Position numbers and translations under genes: made by a program. Shown in pieces: positions 1 through 9,043 of a stretch of DNA of 51,840 nt. Below the pieces are notes generated by a model. That model ran no database searches. It was not told where the DNA came from and saw only the letters and a program-made list of their open reading frames with translations. Every line of letters starts with the position of its first letter. The stretch's first letter is position 1. The DNA comes from Bacteroidales bacterium (GTDB taxonomy: Bacteria; Bacteroidota; Bacteroidia; Bacteroidales; UBA6680), in the NCBI GenBank assembly GCA_025210735.1, contig JAOARD010000056.1, forward strand, positions 1 to 51,840, given 5' to 3'.

Positions 1-164
1 ATATCCTTTTCAGATTGTTTTGTATTATGTATGCATACTCCTGATCTGTACATATGTGGGTGTTTGTGGCCAAAATAAACAATAAATATTTCTTTACAGA
101 AGAGCTGAGGCTAAATTTTTTGAACAAATAATTAACATCTTCATTAAAAGATATAATTTAACAG

Positions 165-194
165 TTTGATAGTTTATATAGTTAAGTATATTTG
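165..194 (+). promoter_or_regulatory. Candidate promoter of pcm, Bacteroidota type
   Basis: TTTG at 165-168 and TATATTTG at 187-194 are separated by 18 bp and match the -33 TTTG / -7 TAnnTTTG pattern of Bacteroidota primary-sigma promoters. Transcription would start at about position 200, so the mRNA would be almost leaderless at the ATG of 199. A start at the upstream ATG of 166 would lie inside the promoter, which argues for the later start. This rests on pattern matching alone. Confidence 0.5.
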
Positions 195-198
195 TTAT

Positions 199-855
199 AT
201 GATTTTTGATACTTTAGATAACCCTGATTTTGCTGAACAGCGTAAAGAACTTGTTAAAAGCATTGAGAAACGTGGTATTAGAGATAAAAAAGTTCTTGAT
301 GCTATAGGGAATGTACCCCGGCATATTTTTATGGATAAATACTTTGTTAGTAAATCGTATCAGGATCATGCATTTCCTATAAACTGCGGACAATCAATAT
401 CTCAACCATTCACAGTAGGTTTTCAGACACAACTATTATCTGTATCTGCCGGCGATAAAATACTTGAAATAGGTACTGGTTCAGGATACCAAACAGCAAT
501 TTTGCTTGAAATGGGTGCTCAGGTATATACTATTGAGAGGCAATATGAGTTATATTTGCAGACCAAAAATCTGTTTGAAGAAAACAAATTTAACTTGAAG
601 ATGTTTTTTACAGATGGGTATGAAGGTTTACCCGAGTATTCGCCTTTTGACTCTATTCTGCTTACAGCAGCTGCTCCAAAAGTTCCGGAGAAACTTATAG
701 ATCAGCTAAAGCGTGGTGGTAGAATTGTAGCACCGATAGGCGGAAAACAGGGACAACGTATGATGCTTGTAGAGAAGCTTGACGACGGAAGTTGTAAGTA
801 TACAGATTATGGAGCATTTATGTTTGTACCAATGGTGTCAGGAACAAAAAAATAG
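199..855 (+). CDS. pcm: Protein-L-isoaspartate O-methyltransferase
   Basis: This 218-residue cytosolic enzyme uses S-adenosylmethionine to methylate L-isoaspartyl residues in damaged proteins so that they can return to aspartate. Support comes from the N-terminal VPRHIFM segment, the DHAFPINCGQSISQP substrate-side motif, the SAM-binding stretch ILEIGTGSGYQTAIL and the later GGRIVAPIGG. The reading frame extends upstream to 166, but the product begins best at the ATG of 199: the family's N-terminus is covered from there and a promoter-like -7 box ends at 194. A metallo-hydrolase gene follows after 13 bp, so the two are probably co-transcribed. Family assignment is secure; the start is an inference. 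Confidence 0.93.
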   Translation: MIFDTLDNPDFAEQRKELVKSIEKRGIRDKKVLDAIGNVPRHIFMDKYFVSKSYQDHAFPINCGQSISQPFTVGFQTQLLSVSAGDKILEIGTGSGYQTAILLEMGAQVYTIERQYELYLQTKNLFEENKFNLKMFFTDGYEGLPEYSPFDSILLTAAAPKVPEKLIDQLKRGGRIVAPIGGKQGQRMMLVEKLDDGSCKYTDYGAFMFVPMVSGTKK

Positions 856-868
856 AGAGGTGAAAATT

Positions 869-1510
869 ATGATAGAGATTAAAACATTTGTGTTTAACCC
901 GTTTCAGGAGAATACTTACGTACTTTCTGATGAAACTAAAGAGTGCATTATTATTGACTGCGGATGCTATGAGGATCATGAGAGAATGCAGTTGCAGGAC
1001 TATATAAAGGAGAATGACCTTAAGCCTGTAGCTATCCTTAATACACACTCGCACGTTGATCATATATTAGGTAATCAGTGGATTAAGGAAGTATTCAATA
1101 TTCCGTTAAAGGCAAGCATGAAAGATGAGGCATTGTTGGCTACAGCTGTATCTCATGGTAAAATGTACGGAATGATACTTGATGAGCCACCGGTTATTGA
1201 TGAGGATATTGATGAATCAAAGACCGTAAAATTCGGATCATCAGAGCTTAAGATACTAGATGTTCCCGGACACTCTCCTGGATGTATAGCATTCTATAAC
1301 GATGAGCAGAAATTTGTTTTCTCTGGTGATGTTCTGTTTTGCGGAAGTATAGGACGTACAGATTTACCCGGAGGAGATTACGATCAGATAATGAGTAGTA
1401 TTATGGATAAACTAACAACTCTTGATGATGACTATAAGGTATATGCTGGACACGGACCATCTACTACTATAGGTATTGAGAGAAAGAGTAATCCGTTTTT
1501 ATCACAATAA
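869..1510 (+). CDS. Metallo-beta-lactamase-fold hydrolase (glyoxalase II-like)
   Basis: This 213-residue cytosolic protein has the binuclear zinc motif THSHVDH, followed by VPGHSPG, FSGDVLF with the bridging Asp, and a C-terminal YAGHGP carrying the last zinc histidine. This order and length fit the YcbL/glyoxalase II-like group of thioester hydrolases. The true substrate (S-lactoylglutathione, another thioester or something else) cannot be read from the sequence. The start at 869 sits 13 bp after pcm with a GAGAGG stretch before it; the longer frame from 779 would overlap pcm and adds residues without family similarity. A hairpin at 1531-1574 closes the unit. Confidence 0.88.
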   Translation: MIEIKTFVFNPFQENTYVLSDETKECIIIDCGCYEDHERMQLQDYIKENDLKPVAILNTHSHVDHILGNQWIKEVFNIPLKASMKDEALLATAVSHGKMYGMILDEPPVIDEDIDESKTVKFGSSELKILDVPGHSPGCIAFYNDEQKFVFSGDVLFCGSIGRTDLPGGDYDQIMSSIMDKLTTLDDDYKVYAGHGPSTTIGIERKSNPFLSQ

Positions 1511-1530
1511 GTTATATTTTGAACTCAATG

Positions 1531-1574
1531 AAAATAGCGTGTATTTAATTTAACAGTTAGGTATACGCTATTTT
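1531..1574 (+). terminator. Hairpin after the pcm/hydrolase unit
   Basis: AAAATAGCGT (1531-1540) pairs with ACGCTATTTT (1565-1574). The 24-base loop is long and only four T residues follow the stem, so it is a plausible but not strong intrinsic terminator. Confidence 0.5.
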
Positions 1575-1709
1575 AATATATATCGCATTGATATGTAATG
1601 GTTTAATTCGGAATTATGTTTTTTGGCAAAGTGACAATTCAATTCAATATTCTTTGTAACTTTGGCGATATTTTAAAAGATTTAATAAATAACTAAATAC
1701 AAAAGCACA

Positions 1710-4568
1710 ATGGCTACAGATAAGTTTTCTGCCAGACACATTGGTCCTCGTGATAGCGAGCTTGGACAAATGCTAGAGACTATTGGTGTTGGATCTGTTA
1801 ATGAATTAATAGATCAAACAGTTCCTAAAGATATTCGTCTGCCGGAACCTTTGAAGCTTGATCCTGCTCTTTCAGAGATGGAATATGCAGCAAAAATCAA
1901 GGAGATAGCTTCAAAGAATAAGATATTTAAGTCGTTCATTGGTATGGGATATTATGGTACAGCTACACCGGCTGTTATTTTCCGTAATATTTTTGAGAAC
2001 CCATCATGGTACACCTCATATACTCCTTATCAGGCTGAGATTTCTCAGGGACGTCTTGAAGCGCTATTGAACTATCAAACAGTTGTATCATCGCTTACAG
2101 GTATGGAACTTGCTAACTCATCGCTTCTTGATGAGGGTACAGGTGCTGCTGAGGCAATGATAATGATGTTTAACTCACGTTCAAGAAAAGATGTTAAAGC
2201 AGGCAAGAATGTTTGTTTTATTGATAAAAACATCTTTCCTCAGACACTGGATGTAGTTATTACACGTGCTGAACCTCTTGGAATTGAGGTTGTGGTTGAC
2301 GATTTTAACAATGATATTGACCTGACCAACGCGTTTGGTGTAATTGTTCAGTATCCTGCTGCTAATGGTGAGATTGTTGATTACTCTGCATTTACAGCAA
2401 AAGTGCACGAGGCAGGCGCTATGGTAACGGTTGTTGCTGACCTTTTAAGTTTGGCTATGCTAACACCTCCGGGTGAGTGGGGTGCTGATGTTGTTACAGG
2501 TACAACACAGCGTTTTGGTATACCTATGGGATATGGTGGACCTCATGCTGCATACTTTGCAACACACGAGAAATATAAGCGTACTGTACCAGGACGTATT
2601 ATTGGTGTTTCTGTAGACAGATACGGAAACAAAGCTCTTCGTATGGCTCTGCAGACACGTGAGCAGCATATTAAGAGAGAGAAAGCTACATCAAACATTT
2701 GTACAGCACAGGCTCTTCTTGCTACAATGGCAGGTATGTATGCAGTATATCACGGACCGGAGGGTATTAAGCGTATTGCTGGTGATACTCACGCTGCTGC
2801 TGTTACTATAAGTACAGAGCTTACAAAACTTGGATTTACTCAAAATAATAAGAGTTTCTTTGATACTATTGAGTTTACAACTGATAAGGTTGATGCTATA
2901 CGCACACTTGCTCTTGATAAAGAGATTAACCTTTGCTATGTTGATGAAAAAACAATACGTATCAGTACAGATGAGACTACTCTTATTGATGATATAAATA
3001 ATGTAATTGAGGTATTTGCTAAAGCTGCCGGAAAAGATTTTACTCCAGTAGATGATTTTGCTACAGATATAGCTATTCCTGCTGAGTTTGTTCGTAAGAG
3101 CGATATTCTACAGGACAAGGTATTTAACATATATCACTCAGAGACTGAGATGATGCGTTATATCAAAAAGCTTGAGCGCAGAGATATCTCATTAACGCAC
3201 AGTATGATTCCTCTTGGGTCTTGTACAATGAAGCTTAATGCAGCATCAGAGATGTTACCAGAGAGCTTTGCTGAGTTCGGAAACATTCACCCGTTTGTAC
3301 CAACAAATCAGGTTGATGGTTACAACCAGATGATTACAGAACTTTGTAACGATCTTGCAGAGATTACAGGTTTTGCTGGTGTTACTGTACAGCCAAACTC
3401 AGGTGCTTCTGGTGAGTACACTGGTCTGCTTGTAATCAGAGAATATCTTAAGGACATAGGAGAGGATAAGAGAAATATCTGTATTATTCCGGCATCGGCA
3501 CACGGAACAAACCCAGCATCTGCTGCAATGGCGGGTATGGATATTGTTGTTGTTGCTTGCGACGATAAAGGAAACATTGATATGGACGACCTTAAGAAGA
3601 AAGCAGAAGAGCATAAAGATAATCTTGCTGCATTTATGGTTACATATCCATCTACACACGGAGTATTTGAGAGCCGTATTAAAGAGATGATGGATATTAT
3701 CCACGATAACGGAGGTCAGGTTTATATGGATGGTGCTAACATGAATGCTCAGGTTGGTCTTACTAATCCAGGGTTCATTGGCGCTGATGTTTGTCACCTA
3801 AATCTTCATAAAACATTTGCAATACCTCACGGTGGTGGTGGTCCTGGTGTTGGTCCTATTGGAGTAGCAGCTCACCTTGTAGATTTCTTACCAACTAACC
3901 CTGTTGTTAATATTGGTACAGAGAAATCTGTTAAAGCTGTATCTTCTGCACCTTACGGTAGTGCAAGCGTTCTTCAGATTACATATGCTTATATTAAGAT
4001 GTTAGGCGAAGAGGGATTACGTAAGTCAACAGAGATGGCAATTGTAAATGCTAACTACATGGCTAAGCGTATTGCTGCAAACTACGATATTCTTTATACT
4101 GGCGAAACAGGACGTGTTGGACACGAGATGATTGTTAGCTGTCATGGATTTAAAGCTAAGTATGGTGTTGAGGCTGCTGATATTGCACGTCGTCTGATGG
4201 ACTACGGATTCCATGCACCTACACTTTCGTTCCCTGTTCATGAGACATTAATGGTTGAGCCAACAGAGAGTGAAAGCCTTCAGGAGCTTGATCGTTTTAT
4301 TGATGCACTAGCTTCTATTAAAGCAGAGATGGACGAGATTGAGTCTGGTGCTGCTGATATGGAAGATAATGTTCTTAAGATGGCTCCTCATACAGCTGAT
4401 GAGGTTACAGGAGATGAGTGGAACCACGCATACAGCCGTCAGAAAGCTGCTTATCCATTAGAGTGGATCAGAATGAATAAGTTCTGGCCATCTGTAGGTA
4501 AGATAGATAACGGATATGGCGACAGAAACCTTATCTGTACTTGCGCACCTATTGAAGATTATATGTAA
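1710..4568 (+). CDS. gcvP: Glycine dehydrogenase (decarboxylating), P-protein
   Basis: This 952-residue PLP enzyme decarboxylates glycine and passes the aminomethyl group to the lipoyl H-protein of the glycine cleavage system. The start FSARHIGPRDSE is characteristic of P-proteins, and the PLP lysine is Lys701 in HLNLHKTFAIPHGGGGPG. Both homologous halves (about 1-450 and 470-952) are in one chain, as in enterobacteria and Bacteroidota; Firmicutes split them into gcvPA and gcvPB. The gene stands alone, with gcvT and gcvH outside the window, and has its own terminator. A TAACTTTG box at 1657-1664 may be its -7 element, but no well-spaced -33 box is visible. No glycine riboswitch fold was found in the leader. 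Confidence 0.97.
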   Translation: MATDKFSARHIGPRDSELGQMLETIGVGSVNELIDQTVPKDIRLPEPLKLDPALSEMEYAAKIKEIASKNKIFKSFIGMGYYGTATPAVIFRNIFENPSWYTSYTPYQAEISQGRLEALLNYQTVVSSLTGMELANSSLLDEGTGAAEAMIMMFNSRSRKDVKAGKNVCFIDKNIFPQTLDVVITRAEPLGIEVVVDDFNNDIDLTNAFGVIVQYPAANGEIVDYSAFTAKVHEAGAMVTVVADLLSLAMLTPPGEWGADVVTGTTQRFGIPMGYGGPHAAYFATHEKYKRTVPGRIIGVSVDRYGNKALRMALQTREQHIKREKATSNICTAQALLATMAGMYAVYHGPEGIKRIAGDTHAAAVTISTELTKLGFTQNNKSFFDTIEFTTDKVDAIRTLALDKEINLCYVDEKTIRISTDETTLIDDINNVIEVFAKAAGKDFTPVDDFATDIAIPAEFVRKSDILQDKVFNIYHSETEMMRYIKKLERRDISLTHSMIPLGSCTMKLNAASEMLPESFAEFGNIHPFVPTNQVDGYNQMITELCNDLAEITGFAGVTVQPNSGASGEYTGLLVIREYLKDIGEDKRNICIIPASAHGTNPASAAMAGMDIVVVACDDKGNIDMDDLKKKAEEHKDNLAAFMVTYPSTHGVFESRIKEMMDIIHDNGGQVYMDGANMNAQVGLTNPGFIGADVCHLNLHKTFAIPHGGGGPGVGPIGVAAHLVDFLPTNPVVNIGTEKSVKAVSSAPYGSASVLQITYAYIKMLGEEGLRKSTEMAIVNANYMAKRIAANYDILYTGETGRVGHEMIVSCHGFKAKYGVEAADIARRLMDYGFHAPTLSFPVHETLMVEPTESESLQELDRFIDALASIKAEMDEIESGAADMEDNVLKMAPHTADEVTGDEWNHAYSRQKAAYPLEWIRMNKFWPSVGKIDNGYGDRNLICTCAPIEDYM

Positions 4569-4591
4569 TATTTATATATATTGTAAAACTA

Positions 4592-4621
4592 AGAGCTGCA
4601 CATATGTGTGGCTCTTTTTTT
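4592..4621 (+). terminator. Intrinsic terminator of gcvP
   Basis: AGAGCTGCACA pairs with TGTGTGGCTCT around a short TA centre (two G-T pairs), followed directly by a run of seven T residues. Confidence 0.8.
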
Positions 4622-4776
4622 ATGTCTGTATCAACAGTTCTATATTACTGTTTGTTATAATGTTGTTATTTAACATGTGTTTTCATTCAGGACAATTATT
4701 GTCAGAAAGTGAGAATAATTGTTTATGATTTATAAATTTGCACAAAAATCAACGAAACCACTTAAAAGTTGAATAT

Positions 4777-6045
4777 ATGAGTACTCCATTAGAAATTAAT
4801 GTTCAATCAGAGATTGGGGAATTAGAAGGTGTAGTTTTACATACACCGGGTCCTGAGGTTGAGAATATGACCCCGGGCAATGCGCAAAGAGCTTTATATA
4901 GCGATATACTTAATCTGGAGATCGCAAAAAATGAGTATCGTCAGTTAAGTGGAGTGTTAGGAAAGATAACTCAGACATTTCAGGTTGGAGATCTTTTTAC
5001 AGATGCTCTTAAAAATCCGAAAGGGAAAGAAGAACTTATTAAAAAGGTGTGTGAGCACGAGAATGCTATGCATCTTCGTGATGAACTTCTTGATATGAGT
5101 GCCGATGAGCTGTCTCGTCTGCTTATTCAGGGAGTACCTTTAAAGGTAACTGATCTTACATCGTTTCAGAGTAAAGACAGATTCTCACTACCACCACTCT
5201 ATAACTTCTATTTTACAAGAGATGCCTCTATGACTGTAAACGATGAGGTTCTTATTGGTAAAATGGCAAATGCAGTGCGCGACAGAGAGAGTATGATTAT
5301 GGAGAATATCTTTAATTATGCACCTCAGTTTAAAGCAAAAACATGTAATGCTCTTGATTTTCCTGAGCATAGCAAAGATGTGATGATAGAGGGAGGTGAT
5401 GTTCTTATTGCAAGAGACGATATTCTTGTTATAGGTAACGGATGCAGAACAACATCAAAAGGTATCGATTTTATTTTAAGCCGCCTGTTGGCTCAGAAAG
5501 AGGAAAAACGCAGACATATTCTTGTACAGGAGTTGCCAAGCCATCCTGAATCGTTTATTCACCTTGATATGGTATTTACATTCCTTGATAAGAATAAGTG
5601 TATGGCATATGAGCCACTTATTCTTCAGCCAAGCAAATACCAGACAATACATATTGAGACAGAGAACGGAGAGGTTGTTAATATATACAGAGAAGAGGGA
5701 TTATTACCAGCACTTAAGAAACTGGGTATTGACCTTGAGCCTGTAATATGTGGTGGAACAAAAGATCTTTGGACACAAGAGCGCGAGCAGTGGCATAGCG
5801 GTGCAAATTTCTTCTCGGTAGGACCGGGTAAGGTTATTGGTTATGCACGTAACACAGCAACAATTGAGGAGATGAATAAACACGGATTTGAGGTGCTTGA
5901 AGCAAATGAGGTTATTCGTGGTACTCGCCGTCCTGAAAATTACGACAGATATGTTATTACATTAGAGGGTTCTGAACTTCCTCGTGGAGGTGGTGGAGCA
6001 CGATGTATGACAATGCCTGTACGTCGTAAAAAAGTAGATTGGTAA
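4777..6045 (+). CDS. arcA: Arginine deiminase
   Basis: This 422-residue cytosolic guanidino-group hydrolase probably converts arginine to citrulline and ammonia. Family motifs appear in order: FTRDASM, MIEGGDVLIA, HLDMVFT, LWTQEREQWHSGANFF and the C-terminal GGGGARCMTMP with the nucleophile Cys410. The Asp of EGGD, the HLD histidine and the Cys make up the expected catalytic set. The start chosen is the ATG of 4777 (MSTPLEINVQSEIG), where similarity begins; the frame opens earlier at 4738. No arcB, arcC or antiporter gene adjoins it, so a complete energy-yielding deiminase pathway cannot be inferred here. A strong terminator follows. Confidence 0.92.
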   Translation: MSTPLEINVQSEIGELEGVVLHTPGPEVENMTPGNAQRALYSDILNLEIAKNEYRQLSGVLGKITQTFQVGDLFTDALKNPKGKEELIKKVCEHENAMHLRDELLDMSADELSRLLIQGVPLKVTDLTSFQSKDRFSLPPLYNFYFTRDASMTVNDEVLIGKMANAVRDRESMIMENIFNYAPQFKAKTCNALDFPEHSKDVMIEGGDVLIARDDILVIGNGCRTTSKGIDFILSRLLAQKEEKRRHILVQELPSHPESFIHLDMVFTFLDKNKCMAYEPLILQPSKYQTIHIETENGEVVNIYREEGLLPALKKLGIDLEPVICGGTKDLWTQEREQWHSGANFFSVGPGKVIGYARNTATIEEMNKHGFEVLEANEVIRGTRRPENYDRYVITLEGSELPRGGGGARCMTMPVRRKKVDW

Positions 6046-6069
6046 AATAATATTCTATAAATCATAGGT

Positions 6070-6102
6070 AAGCCTTGCTCATATATTGAGTGAGGCTTTT
6101 TT
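6070..6102 (+). terminator. Intrinsic terminator of the arginine deiminase gene
   Basis: AAGCCTTGCTCA pairs with TGAGTGAGGCTT across a five-base loop, and the stem runs directly into six T residues. Confidence 0.88.
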
Positions 6103-6316
6103 CTATAAAATATATCCGGAGTTAAATGTTAATCTGAATTGTAACAGAGCAGATATGCAGTTTTAATTGTTGTGGGAGATATTTTTATAATTAGCATCAT
6201 GATGCTTGTGGCATCATTTTATAAAAATAATAATATTACGCAGATTTTATCAGTTATAATGTCAGGTGTGTGTATACATCGTTGTTAGTGGTAATTAACA
6301 ATTCAATCAAATATTT

Positions 6317-7570
6317 ATGAATGAAATAGATGAGGTTAAAGCTTTTATAAATTCAAATAATTTTGAATTAATGAAAAAATACTGGTTTGAACTAAATCAG
6401 GAGAGATCAAAATTTGACTTTATTGAATTATTTCAAGATATGTTTAATGAAAATTCTTGGTCTAAAATTCTACAATTTTTATTACACTCCAAAAACAATC
6501 ATAATCTTAAGCAAGAGTTTTTAAGAGAATGGTTAGCAAATATTGATAACAAAAAAGTTCATGAATTTAGTAGAAGACTCCCTGAAGTAGAAATGTCTGA
6601 TTCTATAGCAATAAGAGAATGGACTACAGAAGAGAATCGGAGAGTTGATATAGTGATACATGTGAGGGACAACAAAAAAAACACTCATTCAATACTTGCT
6701 ATAGAAAACAAACTTTTTAGTAATGAGAGCGAGAATCAATTATCTGATTATCAGAAAGCTTTATGTGACTATCTTCCTAAATGTAAGAATAAGATTCTAT
6801 TATATTTAACTCCTGATGGAGTTGATGGTACAACGGTAAATACAGAAACTGATGTTGTTTGCGTACCTGTATCTTATTCTTCTATTAGAAATAGTTGTAT
6901 TAATATGATTAATGATAATAACCATGAGTTTGTGAAACCGTTACTAAATAACATTTGCCTACATATTGACAAGATGACTAAACAAAGTAAGACAAATAAA
7001 GAGATCTCAGATTTTGTAAAAAAAATCTATAAAGAGAAAACAAATAGAGAAGTTATAAAATTATTAATTGATAACCTTCCGAGTATAACACAAGTTTTTA
7101 ATGCACTTGAGGATCGGTATACTAAAAGTAAGCGATTTATGCCATTGAAATATGAGGGAAGTAAATCAACTGAGTTTAAACTTCACACAACGAATCTTGA
7201 CAAAAAGACAGAGAAATTGAAAATAGGATTTTGTTATATGCTTCATTTTGATGGGAAAAATCCAGATATAGACAATAAATTTGTTTTGAGGTTAATGATT
7301 TACTTTGATGAAAGTTTAAAGAATAATAAGAATGAGATAAAGAGAATTGTAGAACACTTTACGTTTGGAGAAAGTATTGAGAAAAAGAAGGATTGGTGGA
7401 AATGGAAAACTATTTGGACTGGTGATAGCTATAGTCTCCAAGATTACGATAAAAAAGATATTCAAGGTTTAATGGATTTACTTGAAGAAGGTATAAACTT
7501 TACTTATGATAAATTATTAAGAAAGATAAATAATTATTTAAAGACAACCGCTAACAAAGGCTATAGATAA
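6317..7570 (+). CDS. PD-(D/E)XK nuclease superfamily protein
   Basis: This 417-residue protein has the PD-(D/E)XK nuclease core: Asp111 in RRVDIVI, a strand leading to Glu130-Asn-Lys132 in LAIENKLF, then SENQLSDYQKAL, where the Gln helps metal or DNA contact in this superfamily. The region after residue 220 is Lys/Asp-rich, has no family I know and ends in a likely helical tail. No signal peptide or membrane segment is present. Its base composition is more AT-rich than the neighbouring arginine deiminase, and it stands alone with hairpins downstream. Such solitary nucleases occur in defence or mobile-element cargo, but nothing adjacent proves that role. The superfamily call is firm; the substrate is unknown. 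Confidence 0.75.
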   Translation: MNEIDEVKAFINSNNFELMKKYWFELNQERSKFDFIELFQDMFNENSWSKILQFLLHSKNNHNLKQEFLREWLANIDNKKVHEFSRRLPEVEMSDSIAIREWTTEENRRVDIVIHVRDNKKNTHSILAIENKLFSNESENQLSDYQKALCDYLPKCKNKILLYLTPDGVDGTTVNTETDVVCVPVSYSSIRNSCINMINDNNHEFVKPLLNNICLHIDKMTKQSKTNKEISDFVKKIYKEKTNREVIKLLIDNLPSITQVFNALEDRYTKSKRFMPLKYEGSKSTEFKLHTTNLDKKTEKLKIGFCYMLHFDGKNPDIDNKFVLRLMIYFDESLKNNKNEIKRIVEHFTFGESIEKKKDWWKWKTIWTGDSYSLQDYDKKDIQGLMDLLEEGINFTYDKLLRKINNYLKTTANKGYR

Positions 7571-7599
7571 TTGGCGATTCGGCCATTCTATGAATTACA

Positions 7600-7619
7600 G
7601 GCGTTGAAAAAACAACGCC
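7600..7619 (+). repeat. Perfect hairpin after the nuclease gene
   Basis: GGCGTTG (7600-7606) and CAACGCC (7613-7619) flank a six-A loop. No T run follows on either strand, so this is a stem-loop rather than a standard terminator. Confidence 0.6.
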
Positions 7620-7661
7620 AAATCTGTGATTTGACAACGAAAAATAAAAGATACATGTAAG

Positions 7662-7719
7662 ATAGTAGATTTGACTAATTGGAAAATCGGAGGGATATTC
7701 TTCGTATCAAGTCTACTAT
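7662..7719. repeat. 13-bp inverted repeat upstream of the 284-residue secreted protein gene
   Basis: ATAGTAGATTTGA (7662-7674) and TCAAGTCTACTAT (7707-7719) are inverted copies with a single mismatch and 32 bp between them. They lie in the leader of the next gene and help place its start downstream, at 7761. Confidence 0.6.
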
Positions 7720-7760
7720 GCATAGTAAAATCGTTTACAACAATTATAAAATTATATTCT

Positions 7761-8615
7761 ATGATATCAAGAGTAATATTAATATCCCTGTTAACCTCTG
7801 TGTTATTTGTTACTACAATATATGCTCAGGACTATTCTGTTTATTATAACAGATGTAATATGGCAGATAGTCTTGCTGATATTAAAGAGTATAAAGAGGC
7901 TTTAATAAATTATAAACAAGCTTTTGAAACTGTTGATTATGTTCATGCCGAAAATCTCAGAAAGGCATCTGTTTGTGCAATTGAGTGTGATGACTTTAAT
8001 AAGGCTTATCTGTATGCAAAACAATCTGTAATTAATGGGGGCGAAAGATACATATTTAAGCGAATAAAACGGAGAAAATTTAAGCGTACAGATTATTACA
8101 GAAGATTAAAAGATAGTATAGATTATTTTATGGAACTACATAATGAACGGGTTAACCAAAGCTACAAAAACATTATTGATAGTCTTGAGTATGTTGATCA
8201 GGTTATTATAAGAGGCGCAAAAGATAAAAGCAGACACTATAATATTGATATTACAACACTACCTTTAAACAGGTTTGATTTAGATAGCTGTAATATGAAC
8301 CTGCTTTTGCATCTGTTTGATAAGTATGGTTTTCCGTCTGAAAAGATATTGGGTGAGGATAGTTATTTTATGGCTAACACACTAATTCATCATAATTTCA
8401 GAAAAGTTGAGAATGAGAAGTATCATAAAATGATATTTGAAGCAATAATAAAAGGAGAGTATAACCCATTATTTTTTTCCTGGTGGTATGATCAATTTTA
8501 TCAGAGTAAAAAATCAGAACCATACTTTACTCTTTTCGGTATGCAAAAATCAGAAGAGAATATAAACAGAGTGAACAACCGCAGAAGAAAGTTCTTTTTA
8601 CCGGATCTTAAATAA
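7761..8615 (+). CDS. Secreted protein of unknown function, TPR-like N-terminal part
   Basis: The frame opens at 7671, but the ATG of 7761 gives a clean signal peptide (MISRVILISLLTSVLF, cleavage near YAQ-DY), so the mature protein of about 260 residues should be periplasmic or surface-bound. Residues 30-90 resemble one or two TPR-like helical pairs (KEYKEALINYKQAF, then DDFNKAYLYAKQSV). The rest is charged, rich in Tyr and Asn, and I do not recognise it; the C-terminus is strongly basic. There is no lipobox and no T9SS tail. The gene is convergent with a small zinc-finger gene and has no informative neighbour. Confidence 0.65.
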   Translation: MISRVILISLLTSVLFVTTIYAQDYSVYYNRCNMADSLADIKEYKEALINYKQAFETVDYVHAENLRKASVCAIECDDFNKAYLYAKQSVINGGERYIFKRIKRRKFKRTDYYRRLKDSIDYFMELHNERVNQSYKNIIDSLEYVDQVIIRGAKDKSRHYNIDITTLPLNRFDLDSCNMNLLLHLFDKYGFPSEKILGEDSYFMANTLIHHNFRKVENEKYHKMIFEAIIKGEYNPLFFSWWYDQFYQSKKSEPYFTLFGMQKSEENINRVNNRRRKFFLPDLK

Positions 8616-8653
8616 TATATTTATCTATTATAGTGTAGCTTTATTAATGGTTT

Positions 8654-9043
8654 CTAACTATTACTGTTAGAGATCATGCCTACCATAACCTTTTCTACAA
8701 CAGATACACTGTTTACAAGATCTCCTTTAAGGGTATTGTGGAACTTACGTATTTTAGCCCACTCGTTTTTTGTGTTTTTAATCTGTTTTTTAATAATTCC
8801 ACTTCCGTTACACTCTATACATGAGTATACATTTATTTTGCCTTTACCATTACAGTAGTTACATTTATTTTTAAATACTATTGGTGGGTATTTAAAATCA
8901 AGTTCTTTAGTTATTCTTTCATGACAGTCAGAGCATATTAGTTTATGATGATAACCTCCGCTATCATCATTATATACAATCTCTACATGACGTCCACACT
9001 CAATGCAATTCCTGATCCTCTTCATAAATACAAACGTTTTCAA
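8654..9043 (-). CDS. Small DnaJ-type zinc-finger protein
   Basis: This protein of up to 129 residues has four Cys pairs. CIEC and CSDC in the first half could form one zinc site. CNYCNGKGKI and CIECNGSGI in the second match the CxxCxGxG repeats of the DnaJ central zinc finger. There is no J-domain or membrane segment, so it is not a DnaJ; similar short proteins are annotated only as zinc-finger domain proteins. The start could also be the internal Met at 9025 (MKRIRNC). It converges on the secreted-protein gene, with 38 bp between stops. The function, perhaps protein or nucleic-acid binding, is unknown. Confidence 0.6.
   Translation of the reverse strand: MKTFVFMKRIRNCIECGRHVEIVYNDDSGGYHHKLICSDCHERITKELDFKYPPIVFKNKCNYCNGKGKINVYSCIECNGSGIIKKQIKNTKNEWAKIRKFHNTLKGDLVNSVSVVEKVMVGMISNSNS

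Noticed and set aside
1575..1709. A glycine riboswitch in the gcvP leader.
   Set aside because: The leader is only about 135 bases long and lacks the conserved core of the glycine aptamer.
3399..3797. A 132-codon leftward frame opposite gcvP.
   Set aside because: A shadow of the conserved P-protein sequence; rich in Cys, Ile and Ser, without any motif.
8626..8645. An 18-of-19 match between 8627-8645 and 43577-43595 (ATTATAGT-TAGCTTTATT).
   Set aside because: A match of this length in AT-rich sequence is close to what chance predicts, and the flanks do not align.
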